Below, in pieces: positions 43,978 to 52,600 of a DNA stretch of 64,000 nt. The position numbers and the translations under genes are program-made. Origin of the DNA: DATBLZ01 sp036555065. Its GTDB lineage: Bacteria; Pseudomonadota; Gammaproteobacteria; Steroidobacterales; Rariloculaceae. The DNA is taken from positions 1 through 64,000 of the forward strand of contig DATBLZ010000161.1 in the NCBI GenBank assembly GCA_036555065.1, given 5' to 3'. Position 1 is the stretch's first letter, and each line of letters begins with the position of its first letter. The notes beneath the pieces were generated by a model. The model saw nothing but the letters and a program-made list of their open reading frames with translations, was not told the origin of the DNA and did not search any database.

Positions 43978-46068
43978 ATGAGCAACTCTCCCCATCCTCG
44001 ATCCGACCGCAGAACGGCGGCCTTGCTGGGAATCGCAGCGGCCCTGGCAATTCATCTCCCGCCCTTCGATTTGGCCTGGCGCATCGACGGTCTCGTCTTC
44101 GACACATGGTCGCGGCTCGGCGCGCCCGCAGCGCCAGCCGATACCGTCATCGTCACGCTCGACGATCCCGCTTGGTTCGCTACGCTCGCCGACATCGCGC
44201 ACCGCGAGCGCGCGCAATTGCTCGTCGCGACCTTGCCGCAGCCGACTTCGCCGCTGCTCGCCGAGTCCGCGTTCGGCCCCACGGAGCTCGCGCTGAACGA
44301 GCGGCTGCTGCGCAAAACCGACTGGCAGCGCGGTGGGTTCTTATGGTTCGGGCCGGAACGCGACGGCGTCGTCCGCGAGGACGTGCCGTTCATCAACGAT
44401 ACCGAGACGCCGTCGCTCGCACTGGCCGCAGCACGCAGCCTCGAGGCGGCCGGTCACGATTCAGAAGCGGCGGTACGCGCTGGCGACGCGGCGCACCGCG
44501 CCGGTTGGCTGCGGTTCTACGCCCCAACCTCGTTTACGCACTTGCGCCCGCATGATTTGCTCGCCGAACCCGGTCAGCTCGCGGGGAAAATCGTTGTCGC
44601 GGGACGGGACTCGCCCACCTACGTCACGCCCGTGGGGCGCTTGGCTGCGCATGAGCTCCTCGCGCATTTCATCGCCGGTCATCGCGACGGCGACGTAATA
44701 CGTGTGAGCGTCTTCGGCAACGTCGTTGCATGGGTGCTCGCTTTGCTGCTCGTCGGCGCCGCCGCGGTCCGACCGAACACACTGGCGCGCGCGCCGCTCG
44801 TGCTGCCTGTCGCGGGAGCGGCCGGCGCACTCGGTTTGAGCGCATTGGCGTATTTTGCCCTGAGCTTCTGGATACCGCCCGCGGCTCCGGTCGTGCTCGC
44901 GCTCGTTACGGGCGGCATGCTGGCCACGCGCTCGCCTCGAATCGGCCGCCGTCGTCAGCTGGGTCCGAATCTCGAGGAAGCGCGCGCGGCGCTTGCCGAT
45001 GGCGACATGGATCGCGCGTGGCGGCTCTACCGGAGCATGCCGCCGACCAGCAATCTGAAGGAGGAGCTCTACGAGCTCGGAGCGACGCTCGAACGCTGTG
45101 CTTCTCATGCGCAGGCCGCCGACGTCTTTCATCGCGTCGCGATCGTCGATCCGCACTTTCGCGACGTCGCAGAGCGCCTGCTTGCGGCGGCGCGCTGTGG
45201 AGCGCCACAGTTTGCGCAAGCCGATGTACGCGGGGCCCCGCTGAAGACGCTCGGGCGTTACGAGATTCTCGCGATCATCGGGGAGGGTGCGACCGGCAAG
45301 GTCTTCCTCGGCCGCGACCCCAAGATCAACCGGCTGCTGGCGATCAAGGTCATCGACCTTGCCACCGAGTACGAGTCGAGCGAGCTCGTCGACGCCGCCG
45401 ATCGCTTTCGGCGCGAGGCCGAAACGGCCGGTCGCCTGACCCATCCCAACATCGTCACGGTGTTCGATATCGGCGAAGCGGACGGCCTCGCCTACATCGC
45501 CATGGAGTACCTAAAAGGCCGCCACCTCAGCGATTTCACGAAGCCCGATACCCTCCTGCCGGCCGCGCTCGTGCTCGAGCTCATGGCCCTGACGGCTGAG
45601 GCGCTCCACTACGCCCATAGCCAAAACGTGGTTCATAGGGATATCAAGCCGGCCAATATTATGTATGATTCCGTCTCGGGTACTTTGAAGATCACCGACT
45701 TCGGAATAGCGAGGTTAATCGACGTCAGCAGAACGCGCACCGGGATCGTCTTGGGCACACCGTCGTTCATGGCGCCGGAGCAGCTCGAGGGGAATAACGT
45801 GAACGGGCACACGGACTTATTCGCGTTGGGTGTTAGCCTTTACGAACTCCTGGCCGGCCGTTTGCCCTTCCGCGGAGCATCCATGACCAAGCTCATGTTC
45901 GTGATCGCGAACGAACCGCACCCCCCTGTCAGCGCCGCCCGCCCGGATCTCCCGCAGCAGTTGGACGCGTTGCTCGACATTGCCCTCGCGAAAAACCCGG
46001 CGGACCGGTTCCAGACCGGCGCCGATATGGCCGATGCGCTTCGCGCGGTCGCTGCTCAGATGAGGTAG
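43978..46068 (+). CDS. CHASE2-type transmembrane Ser/Thr protein kinase
   Basis: 696 residues. A short N-terminal helix (TAALLGIAAALAIHLPP) precedes an extracytoplasmic CHASE2-like sensor (about 29-225), with LAWRIDGLVFDTWSRLGAP and PVGRLAAHELLAHFIAG. Three hydrophobic helices follow at about 240-312. A helical TPR-like stretch (EARAALADGDMDRAWRLYRS) precedes a PknB-like kinase (424-690) with GEGATGKVF, AIKVI, VVHRDIKPANIM, ITDFGIARL and GTPSFMAPEQ, all catalytic residues present. It is followed by PP2C and FHA genes, so these are its likely antagonist and phospho-reader. Confidence 0.88.
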   Translation: MSNSPHPRSDRRTAALLGIAAALAIHLPPFDLAWRIDGLVFDTWSRLGAPAAPADTVIVTLDDPAWFATLADIAHRERAQLLVATLPQPTSPLLAESAFGPTELALNERLLRKTDWQRGGFLWFGPERDGVVREDVPFINDTETPSLALAAARSLEAAGHDSEAAVRAGDAAHRAGWLRFYAPTSFTHLRPHDLLAEPGQLAGKIVVAGRDSPTYVTPVGRLAAHELLAHFIAGHRDGDVIRVSVFGNVVAWVLALLLVGAAAVRPNTLARAPLVLPVAGAAGALGLSALAYFALSFWIPPAAPVVLALVTGGMLATRSPRIGRRRQLGPNLEEARAALADGDMDRAWRLYRSMPPTSNLKEELYELGATLERCASHAQAADVFHRVAIVDPHFRDVAERLLAAARCGAPQFAQADVRGAPLKTLGRYEILAIIGEGATGKVFLGRDPKINRLLAIKVIDLATEYESSELVDAADRFRREAETAGRLTHPNIVTVFDIGEADGLAYIAMEYLKGRHLSDFTKPDTLLPAALVLELMALTAEALHYAHSQNVVHRDIKPANIMYDSVSGTLKITDFGIARLIDVSRTRTGIVLGTPSFMAPEQLEGNNVNGHTDLFALGVSLYELLAGRLPFRGASMTKLMFVIANEPHPPVSAARPDLPQQLDALLDIALAKNPADRFQTGADMADALRAVAAQMR

Positions 46069-46096
46069 CCGGGAAGCGCAGTCGTCGAGTGATCTT

Positions 46097-46930
46097 ATGA
46101 GTCTTAAAGGGAAGCTCGCCCACGTTGCCCTGACGGATGTCGGCAGAGTGAGAGAGCACAACGAGGACAGTATCGGGAGCCAGCCGGAGGTGGGTCTTTG
46201 GGTGCTCGCCGACGGCATGGGCGGTTACAACGCCGGAGAAGTGGCGAGCGGTATCGCCGTAAAAACGATAATCGATCTTGTCACTGAAGCCTGTAAACGT
46301 GAGAAGCGAAACGAGACAGAGCCGGCCACGGGGTACATGCGCCAGACGATCGTGCTGCGGGACGCCGTCGCGCGCGCGAACAAGATCATCCATCAGACCG
46401 CGCAGTCGCAGCCGCAGTGCGAAGGCATGGGCACGACTCTCGTCGCATGCCTCTTCTATGACGACAAGGTCTCGGTCGCGCACGTCGGCGATTCGCGGCT
46501 ATACCGGATGCGCGACAACCGCTTCGAGCAGATAACGATGGATCACTCGCTACTGCAGGAGCTCGTCGATCGCGGTTTCTACTCGCAGGAGGAGGCGCAG
46601 CGTTCGACGAACAAGAACTATGTCACGCGCGCGCTCGGCGTCGATCTGAACGTCGAGATCGAAGTCCAGGAAATCGAGGCCCGCAAGGGCGATTACTTTC
46701 TCATGTGCTCGGATGGATTGCCCGACATGGTCGAGGACGAGGATATTCATCTCACGATCAATACCTTCGATTCGGACGTGAAGACAATCGGCGAGCAGTT
46801 GATCAAGCTCACGAACGACAACGGCGGCCGCGATAACGTTTCCGTCGTCATAGTCCGAGTGAACGAGGGGTTCCCGGCAAACGCAGGAATCCTGGCGAAG
46901 TTTCGCAACCTATTTGCGCAATCGGGATAG
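46097..46930 (+). CDS. PP2C-type Ser/Thr phosphatase
   Basis: 277 residues with PPM metal-site motifs: VALTDVGRVREHNEDS, WVLADGMGGYNAGEVAS, GMGTTLVACLFYDD, VAHVGDSRLYRM, LMCSDGLPDMVED and GGRDNVSVVIV. It would remove phosphate from Ser/Thr, probably on the kinase encoded 28 bases upstream or its targets. No membrane segment. The FHA-domain gene starts 6 bases after its stop. Confidence 0.95.
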   Translation: MSLKGKLAHVALTDVGRVREHNEDSIGSQPEVGLWVLADGMGGYNAGEVASGIAVKTIIDLVTEACKREKRNETEPATGYMRQTIVLRDAVARANKIIHQTAQSQPQCEGMGTTLVACLFYDDKVSVAHVGDSRLYRMRDNRFEQITMDHSLLQELVDRGFYSQEEAQRSTNKNYVTRALGVDLNVEIEVQEIEARKGDYFLMCSDGLPDMVEDEDIHLTINTFDSDVKTIGEQLIKLTNDNGGRDNVSVVIVRVNEGFPANAGILAKFRNLFAQSG

Positions 46931-46936
46931 CAAGCC

Positions 46937-47737
46937 ATGGCACGTTTGATTCTAAGCTTGGATGGCCAAACTCTGGCCGAGTACAACATGACCAAGGAGC
47001 GCTACACGGTTGGCCGGCTCCCCGATAACGACATTCGCATCGACAACGCCGCGGTCAGCGGTCATCACTCGTTGATCATCAATATCCTCAACGATTCGTT
47101 CCTCGAGGATCTGAACAGCACGAATGGAACCTACGTCAACGGCAAGCTCATCAAAAAGCATGCGCTCCAGCACGATGACGTGATCACCGTCGGGCACCAT
47201 CAGCTGCGCTACGTCGAAGATCAGGCCCAGGACGCCGCCGAGGATGAGTTCGAGAAGACCATGGTCATCGAGCCGAGCGGCCAGATGGAGAAGCGCGTCG
47301 TTCAGGCAGCCAAAGCCGCCGATGCGGTTGCCGCAGCGAGCGCAGCGCCTGCGAAGGCCGCAGCCAAGGAGCCGGCGAAGGAGAAGGAAGCCGCTAGGCC
47401 CAAGAAGCCCTTCTCGCCGACGACGACTCAGGACGTCGAGGAGCGCGCAGCCGCCGCCGCGACCCTGCCGGTCGCGAAGCTCCAAGTGCTGTCAGGGACG
47501 TTCGCCGGCCGCGAGCTCAAGCTCAACAAGGCGTTGACGACGTTGGGCCGTCCGGGCGTTCAAGTCGCAGCCATTACGCGGCGCGCGGAAGGCTACTTCA
47601 TCGTCCACGTCGAGAGCGGCGAGAAGGACAACTTTCCGCTCGTCAACGGCATGAGCATCGGCCCACAGGCGCGCGTGCTCAACGACAACGACGTCATTCA
47701 GCTCGCCGGCGTGAAGATGGGGTTCTTCCTAACCTGA
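46937..47737 (+). CDS. FHA-domain protein
   Basis: 266 residues. The N-terminal FHA domain (about 15-95) has YTVGRLPDNDIRI, AVSGHHSLI and NSTNGTYVNGK, the Arg, Ser-His and Asn residues that read phosphothreonine. A linker of ~90 residues is rich in Ala, Lys, Pro and Glu and contains threonines followed by Met or Gln that might be kinase sites. A second, degenerate FHA-like domain at the C-terminus (LKLNKALTTLGRPGVQVAAI, FPLVNGMSIG) lacks some core residues. Probably the phospho-dependent adaptor of the kinase-phosphatase pair. Confidence 0.92.
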   Translation: MARLILSLDGQTLAEYNMTKERYTVGRLPDNDIRIDNAAVSGHHSLIINILNDSFLEDLNSTNGTYVNGKLIKKHALQHDDVITVGHHQLRYVEDQAQDAAEDEFEKTMVIEPSGQMEKRVVQAAKAADAVAAASAAPAKAAAKEPAKEKEAARPKKPFSPTTTQDVEERAAAAATLPVAKLQVLSGTFAGRELKLNKALTTLGRPGVQVAAITRRAEGYFIVHVESGEKDNFPLVNGMSIGPQARVLNDNDVIQLAGVKMGFFLT

Positions 47738-47743
47738 CTGTCG

Positions 47744-47790
47744 AAGCGGCTTTGTGCGAGCGGCCTTGTGGGACCGGCTTTAGCCGCGAT
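47744..47790. repeat. REP-like palindromes, copy 3
   Basis: A degenerate unit (AAGCGGCTTTGTGCGAGCGG) is followed by a good one, TGTGGGACCGGCTTTAGCCG then CGAT. They occupy the gap between the convergent FHA and dnaB stops. Confidence 0.65.
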
Positions 47791-47793
47791 CCC

Positions 47794-50448
47794 TCAGAAA
47801 ACGCCCTCGCCGTACGCCTCGGCCACGAGGTTCTCGAATTTCGTGTATTCGCCGAGGAACGTGAGGTGGAACTCCCCGGTCGGGCCATTCCGCTGCTTGC
47901 CGATAATGATGTCGGCGACACCCTTGCGCGGCGTGTCGGGCTCGTAGACCTCCTCGCGATAGATGAAGACGATGAGGTCAGCGTCCTGCTCCAGGGCTCC
48001 GGAGTTATGCGTAACGAGGCCGTCGGCGAGCCAGTTCGCGGGACCCGGGACCGTGAGATCGAACACGTCTTCCTCGCCGTCGGGAGTGACGGCTACGACG
48101 CGATCCCAGAAAACGTCCGACTCGGACCATTCGCCAATCTCCGGGGCTTCCCGGAGGCGAGCGTAGTCGGCAACCATCTCCCTGCCCGGTGCAAACGTGG
48201 AGTGGCGGCTTCCACCGTAGGCCGTACCACGCATTCGTGCCATGGCCCGGGTGGTGACGCCGCGCACACGCATTTGTCCGCGGATCGCGCCGAAGCTTTC
48301 GAGCGGTAGCGTAGCGACGTTCGGATTCGGCTCGATCGCCGATAGGTACCGCTCGAGCTCCGCGACAGACCCTGCGCGCGGCCCAAAGCCGCCGACGACG
48401 GCACAAAATCTGCGCTGGGCTTCGCTGCCGCTGACATCGACCGAGAACACGGGTCGGTACCCGGGAGTATGGACGACGCGCAACCGCGCGACGATTCCCA
48501 GGCGCAACAGCAACGCCGCGACATCGTGAGCGAGTCGCGTGCTCGACGTCGAGAAGTGGACATTGGGCGCGCCGCGGCTTCCGGGCCTGCGCAGCGTGAC
48601 CGAGCCAGCGGTTGCCCACAGGTGCCGCAACAAAAGCGCGATCTGGTCATCCGCGAGCGCGAATACGGCTCCTGGCAGGTGCTTCTCGTGCGAGCGCTGG
48701 CCGAAAATCCCGAGACTCTTGAGCCACGCGCCGACACCGGCCGGGTGCCAACGGTTGCCATTGCCGCTAATAAGGAGCTGATGCCACCGGTCGCGACCTG
48801 CATAGCGCTTCACCTCGGCCCCAAAAGACTGCGCCGCCTCACGGACGGCCGTGCTGTTATCCTCCGATGCCGTCGCATAGCGTAAGGGTTGGTTCGACAG
48901 ATAGCGGCCGTCCCCAACCAGATGCCCCAGCAAGATCAGATGATGTTCGGGCCAACGCAGCGGACGGGCAGGTTCCGGCACGCGCCGCGCCAGCGCGAGC
49001 CGGTGCCCCGGCGCAAGCGCTGCGACCTTCGTCCACCCGCTCCCGCTCAACAAGCGATGCTCGGCGGTCGCGCGAATCGACCGGCCGCTCGCGAGCTGCA
49101 CACGGAATACAGGCTTGCGCCCCACGCGCCATATCTTGTCGGTGACTGCACGCGTAAAGCGCTGGTGCTCATCGAGGGACCACACTTCCGCTGTCGCCCC
49201 GACTAGACTGCGGATCGGCACACGCCGTCCGTCCGCGCAACACACGAGAGTATCGCCGGTGACGCACTCGCGAAGATCCGACATCACCGGACGCTTGTCG
49301 GTGCGCTGCTCGACGCTGCGGTTGAGCTGCGAGATTGCGATCACGGGAACATCGAGCTCTTTCGCGAGCGCCTTGAGCGAGCGCGAAATCTCGGAGATCT
49401 CGGTCGCGCGGTTCTCGACGGTGCCGACGACCTGCATGAGTTGCAGATAATCGATCACGATGAGCCCCAACCCATGTTCGCGCTTCAAGCGCCTCGCGCG
49501 GGCGCGAACCTCGGTGGGAGTCAGCGACGAGCTATCGTCGATATGGATCGGCGCGCTCGACATCATCGATACGGCTGAATCGATGCGCGACCAATCCTCG
49601 TCCGAGAGCCTCCCGCGTCGCAAATTCGACTGGTTGACGCGCCCGATCGAGCCGATCATCCGGAACGTCAGCTGCTCGGCCGACATTTCCATGCTGAATA
49701 TCGCAACGGGTATTTGCTTGCCGATGGCCGCATTCTCGGCGATATTGATCGACAACGTGGTTTTTCCCATGGATGGTCTCCCCGCAACGATGATGAGGTC
49801 ACCGCGCTGGAGTCCCGCCGTGAGCGAGTCCATCTCGTTAAAGCCCGTCGATACGCCTGTCACGTCAGCGCCCGCGTGGCTCAACATGTCGAGCCGATCG
49901 ATCGTTTGCGACAAAACCTGTTTGATCGGCACGAAACCCGCGCCGCGGCGCTGCCCGCGCTCGGCGATCTCGAACACGCGCTGCTCCGCGAGATCGACGA
50001 GCTCGCCGACGGTCCGGCCCTCGCTGTTGTGCACGCTCGTCGCAATATCCCCGCCGATTTGGATGAGCTCGCGCGCCATCGCATGCTCGCGGATGATGTT
50101 GGCGTAAGCGCGCACGTTGGCCGCGCTCGGCGTCTCCTCGACGATGCGGGCGATGTAGTCGAGCCCGCCTGCGGCCGCGAGCTCGCCGAGGCGCTCGAGA
50201 TGCTCGCTGACCGTGACCGCGTCGGGCGGCTGCCCGCGCTCGACGAGCGTGCCGATCGTCGTAAAGATCAGGCGGTGGTCGGCGCGGTAGAAATCCTCGG
50301 CGCGGACGGCATCGGCAACTTGGTCCCATGCGCGCTGATCGAGCATGAGGCCGCCGAGCAGCGAGCGCTCGGCTTCGACCGAGTGCGGCGGCAAGCGCAG
50401 CCTCTCGGTCGCGCGCCTTGCAAGCTCGGCGGCAGCCGATTCAGCCAT
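47794..50448 (-). CDS. dnaB: Replicative DNA helicase DnaB with in-frame intein
   Basis: 884 residues as translated; removal of the intein at 395-815 leaves a 463-residue helicase, normal for DnaB. The N-terminal domain has PPHSVEAERSLLGGLMLD. The RecA-like ATPase has VAGRPSMGKTTLSINIA (Walker A), LIVIDYLQLM (Walker B) and ISQLNRSVEQRTDKRP. The host sequence MSDLRE is interrupted and resumes as SGALEQDADLIVF, the conserved DnaB-family stretch, so splicing is needed for function. It follows rplI by three bases in the rpsF-rpsR-rplI-dnaB order. Confidence 0.97.
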   Translation of the reverse strand: MAESAAAELARRATERLRLPPHSVEAERSLLGGLMLDQRAWDQVADAVRAEDFYRADHRLIFTTIGTLVERGQPPDAVTVSEHLERLGELAAAGGLDYIARIVEETPSAANVRAYANIIREHAMARELIQIGGDIATSVHNSEGRTVGELVDLAEQRVFEIAERGQRRGAGFVPIKQVLSQTIDRLDMLSHAGADVTGVSTGFNEMDSLTAGLQRGDLIIVAGRPSMGKTTLSINIAENAAIGKQIPVAIFSMEMSAEQLTFRMIGSIGRVNQSNLRRGRLSDEDWSRIDSAVSMMSSAPIHIDDSSSLTPTEVRARARRLKREHGLGLIVIDYLQLMQVVGTVENRATEISEISRSLKALAKELDVPVIAISQLNRSVEQRTDKRPVMSDLRECVTGDTLVCCADGRRVPIRSLVGATAEVWSLDEHQRFTRAVTDKIWRVGRKPVFRVQLASGRSIRATAEHRLLSGSGWTKVAALAPGHRLALARRVPEPARPLRWPEHHLILLGHLVGDGRYLSNQPLRYATASEDNSTAVREAAQSFGAEVKRYAGRDRWHQLLISGNGNRWHPAGVGAWLKSLGIFGQRSHEKHLPGAVFALADDQIALLLRHLWATAGSVTLRRPGSRGAPNVHFSTSSTRLAHDVAALLLRLGIVARLRVVHTPGYRPVFSVDVSGSEAQRRFCAVVGGFGPRAGSVAELERYLSAIEPNPNVATLPLESFGAIRGQMRVRGVTTRAMARMRGTAYGGSRHSTFAPGREMVADYARLREAPEIGEWSESDVFWDRVVAVTPDGEEDVFDLTVPGPANWLADGLVTHNSGALEQDADLIVFIYREEVYEPDTPRKGVADIIIGKQRNGPTGEFHLTFLGEYTKFENLVAEAYGEGVF
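48004..49266 (-). mobile_element. DnaB intein with degenerate LAGLIDADG endonuclease
   Basis: Residues 395-815 of the translated protein (421 aa). Block A begins at Cys395 (CVTGDTLV). Block B has Thr461-x-x-His464 (TAEH). Block F is VVAVTPDGEEDVFDLTVPG, and block G ends VTHN with His814, Asn815 and +1 Ser816. All splicing residues are present, so it should splice. The inserted endonuclease has a first LAGLIDADG helix LLGHLVGDGRY (Asp513). The second reads LLRHLWATAGSV, with Ala614 where the catalytic Asp is expected, so cleavage activity is probably lost. Confidence 0.93.
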
Positions 50449-50451
50449 GCG

Positions 50452-50910
50452 CTACTCGGTTTGATCGACGGATTCGATGATGACGGTGACCGGGACGTTG
50501 ATGTCCGCGTGCAAATGGAGATCCACGTGGTGCTCGCCGAGCACGCGCAGCGGGCCACTCGGCAGTCGGACCTCGCTACGCTCGACCGCAACGCCGAGCG
50601 CCGCGCAGGCCTCGGCGATATCCACTGTGCCGATCGAGCCGAAGAGCTTGCCTTCCGTGCCCGCCTCCGCGTGCAGGCGCAGCACCGCGCCCACGAGCTT
50701 CGCGGCGCGCTCTTTTGCGGCGGTGAGCTCGCCTTCGGCCTTTTTCTCGAGATCGGCGCGAATCTTCTCGAACTTCGCGATGTTCTCGGGCGTTGCGAGC
50801 GTGGCCTTTCCTTTAGGAATTAGGAAGTTACGCGCGAAACCTGATTTCACTTTGACGCGGTCGCCGATGCCGCCGACGTTGTCGACCTTATCCAACAATA
50901 TGACTTCCAT
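50452..50910 (-). CDS. rplI: Ribosomal protein L9
   Basis: 152 residues. It starts MEVILLDKVDNVGGIGDRV and continues VKSGFARNFLIPKGKA, the N-terminal RNA-binding domain. A long helix (KFEKIRADLEKKAEGELTAAKERA) connects to the C-terminal domain with LFGSIGTVDIAEA. It binds 23S rRNA domain V. Its start overlaps the end of the DUF2232-like gene by 23 bases. Confidence 0.98.
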   Translation of the reverse strand: MEVILLDKVDNVGGIGDRVKVKSGFARNFLIPKGKATLATPENIAKFEKIRADLEKKAEGELTAAKERAAKLVGAVLRLHAEAGTEGKLFGSIGTVDIAEACAALGVAVERSEVRLPSGPLRVLGEHHVDLHLHADINVPVTVIIESVDQTE

Positions 50911-51772
50911 GGTTCTTCCTTGGACGCAACGCGAAAATATTATCGACCAACCCGATGACGCTCAAACCCCCGAACGGAATCACGGCCCACGGGGTCACGA
51001 ACAGTATATACACCGGCCAGAGCCACGCCGCATTCCAGCGACGCGCGTGCACCCAAGCGTGCACCACGGCGACTCCCTGAAACAAGAACGCAAACAGGGC
51101 AATCGGCGCCAGATTCTGCACGAGCGGCGTCTCCGCGACGAACGCGATGCCGACGACGATGATCGCCGGGATGCCGAGGACGCGCCCCAAGCGCAATGCC
51201 CGGAATTCCGGCCCGAAATAGGGCTCCGCGCGCGCCAGCCCGAACGCCCAATAACCGAGAAACAACGCGCCCACCGATTGCAAGAAGGCCGCGGCGAATG
51301 TCATGCCCGGCAACAACGGGCCAAAGCTCTCGATCAACGCAGCCTGCTCGGGTGGCGCCGCGTTTCCCCACACGAAGTCGGTGATTCTCTCGGCGAGCAA
51401 GCGCGCCAGAACCTCGTGCTCCGGTCCGAACACCGTGACCGCGGCCGCGATCAGGGCCGTTGCGAGCACCGCTCCTTGGAATGCGAGCACGAGCAGCCCG
51501 CCCCAGCGCAGCAACGCCCCGATCAGCGCTCCCGTCAACATCGTCGTTCCGCCGACGACGGCGACCTCGCGCCATTGGCCCCCGGTCACGACCGCGAGCA
51601 GCGCAAGCGCGGCGCTCGCCGCGAGCGCCGTAAGCAGGCCGTCGCGGGCCCCTCGATGGAGCGTATCGAGCACCATCAGCGCCGGCGCAACCGCGGGCAG
51701 CGGCGAGAACACGATCGCCGCGAGCACCAACCAGTAGCGCTGAGACAGCACCCATTGAACGAATACCCTCAC
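50888..51772 (-). CDS. DUF2232-like polytopic membrane protein
   Basis: 294 residues from the GTG at 51772, which follows GAGG by about 7 bases. Around eight hydrophobic segments (YWLVLAAIVFSPLPAVAPAL, LLTALAASAALALLAVVTGG, TTMLTGALIGALLRWGGLLV, FLQSVGALFLGYWAFGLA and others). This membrane protein is commonly encoded between rpsR and rplI in gammaproteobacteria, in the DUF2232 family. No biochemical role is established. Co-transcribed with the flanking ribosomal genes. Confidence 0.82.
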   Translation of the reverse strand: MRVFVQWVLSQRYWLVLAAIVFSPLPAVAPALMVLDTLHRGARDGLLTALAASAALALLAVVTGGQWREVAVVGGTTMLTGALIGALLRWGGLLVLAFQGAVLATALIAAAVTVFGPEHEVLARLLAERITDFVWGNAAPPEQAALIESFGPLLPGMTFAAAFLQSVGALFLGYWAFGLARAEPYFGPEFRALRLGRVLGIPAIIVVGIAFVAETPLVQNLAPIALFAFLFQGVAVVHAWVHARRWNAAWLWPVYILFVTPWAVIPFGGLSVIGLVDNIFALRPRKNHGSHIVG

Positions 51773-51794
51773 CGGGCGCCTCGCCCGTACGTCG

Positions 51795-52019
51795 TCAGTG
51801 CTGATCCGTATAAGGCAACAAGGCCAGGAATCGCGCGCGCTTGACCGCGGTCGCAAGCTGCCGCTGATAGCGGGCGCTCGTCCCCGTGATGCGGCTCGGC
51901 ACTATCTTGCCGGTCTCGGTGATATTGGCCTTGAGCGTCGCGAGATCCTTGTAGTCGATCTCCTCGACGCCTTCGGCGGTAAACCGGCAGAACTTCTTCC
52001 GTCGAAAATAGCGTGCCAT
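51795..52019 (-). CDS. rpsR: Ribosomal protein S18
   Basis: 74 residues, standard for bS18. RYFRRKKFCRFTAEGVEEID starts the protein, then KDLATLKANITETGKIVPSR, ITGTSARYQRQLATAVKRA and LALLPYTDQH. It pairs with S6 on the 30S platform. An unusual REP-like hairpin separates it from rpsF. Confidence 0.98.
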   Translation of the reverse strand: MARYFRRKKFCRFTAEGVEEIDYKDLATLKANITETGKIVPSRITGTSARYQRQLATAVKRARFLALLPYTDQH

Positions 52020-52031
52020 CTCTTTCCCTCC

Positions 52032-52058
52032 TGTGGGAGCGGCTTTAGCCGCGACTCC
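52032..52058. repeat. REP-like palindrome inside the rpsF-rpsR gap, copy 4
   Basis: TGTGGGAGCGGCTTTAGCCG followed by CGACTCC. The 40-base gap between the rpsF stop (52060) and the rpsR start (52019) is almost entirely this hairpin. Being inside an operon, it could tune the S6:S18 ratio or mRNA decay. Confidence 0.75.
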
Positions 52059-52059
52059 T

Positions 52060-52512
52060 CTACCGCTCGGTGGGCTCATCGGGGACCTCCTCGACTTCCT
52101 CGACCGGCTCGTCGCTGCTCGCGGCATCCTGGTAGTCGCGGCGCGGTCGCGTGTCGCGGCCGGTCACCTGAGCCTCGCGCGCCTTCTCTTCCTCGTGCGC
52201 CTGCGCGATCGGCGAAGGCTCGGTAATCGCCTTGTCGCGGTGGATCACGAGGTGGCGCAGGACGGCATCGCTGAACCGGAACGCGCCGGTGAGCTCGTCG
52301 AGCGCGGCCTGCCCGCACTCGATGTTCATGAGCAAGTAGTGTGCTTTGTGGACTTTAGCGATGGAATGGGCCAGCTGCCTGCGACCCCAGTCTTCTTGGC
52401 GGTGAATCTTTCCGCCCGAGCCTTCGATGAGACTCCGGTAGCGCTCGAGCATCGCCGGAACCTGCTCACTCTGGTCAGGGTGGACCAGAAACACCACTTC
52501 GTAGTGTCGCAC
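52060..52512 (-). CDS. rpsF: Ribosomal protein S6
   Basis: 150 residues from the GTG at 52512, six bases after GAGAGGAG. RHYEVVFLVHPDQSEQVPAM, EDWGRRQLAHSIAKVHKAHY and HLVIHRDKAITEPSP are canonical bS6. The C-terminal tail (~45 residues, with EEKAREAQV and acidic EEVEEVPDEP) is longer than the core. It is a potential substrate for RimK-type glutamylation, although no rimK is in the window. Confidence 0.96.
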   Translation of the reverse strand: MRHYEVVFLVHPDQSEQVPAMLERYRSLIEGSGGKIHRQEDWGRRQLAHSIAKVHKAHYLLMNIECGQAALDELTGAFRFSDAVLRHLVIHRDKAITEPSPIAQAHEEEKAREAQVTGRDTRPRRDYQDAASSDEPVEEVEEVPDEPTER

Positions 52513-52533
52513 TCGAACTCCTCTCGGTTGCAA

Positions 52534-52555
52534 GCCTCCCGACGAGCGGTGAGGC
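52534..52555 (-). promoter_or_regulatory. Candidate S6:S18 mRNA leader hairpin
   Basis: On the minus strand the leader folds as GCCTC, bulged A, CCG, loop CTCGT, CGG, GAGGC, just upstream of the rpsF ribosome site. Ribosomal leaders bound by the S6:S18 dimer contain a stem with a conserved CCG element, so feedback control is plausible. I cannot confirm the match without a covariance search. Confidence 0.4.
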
Positions 52556-52600
52556 AAGGAGCGATCTAGTTTTAAGGGCGCGCCATGCTACTACAAAAAG

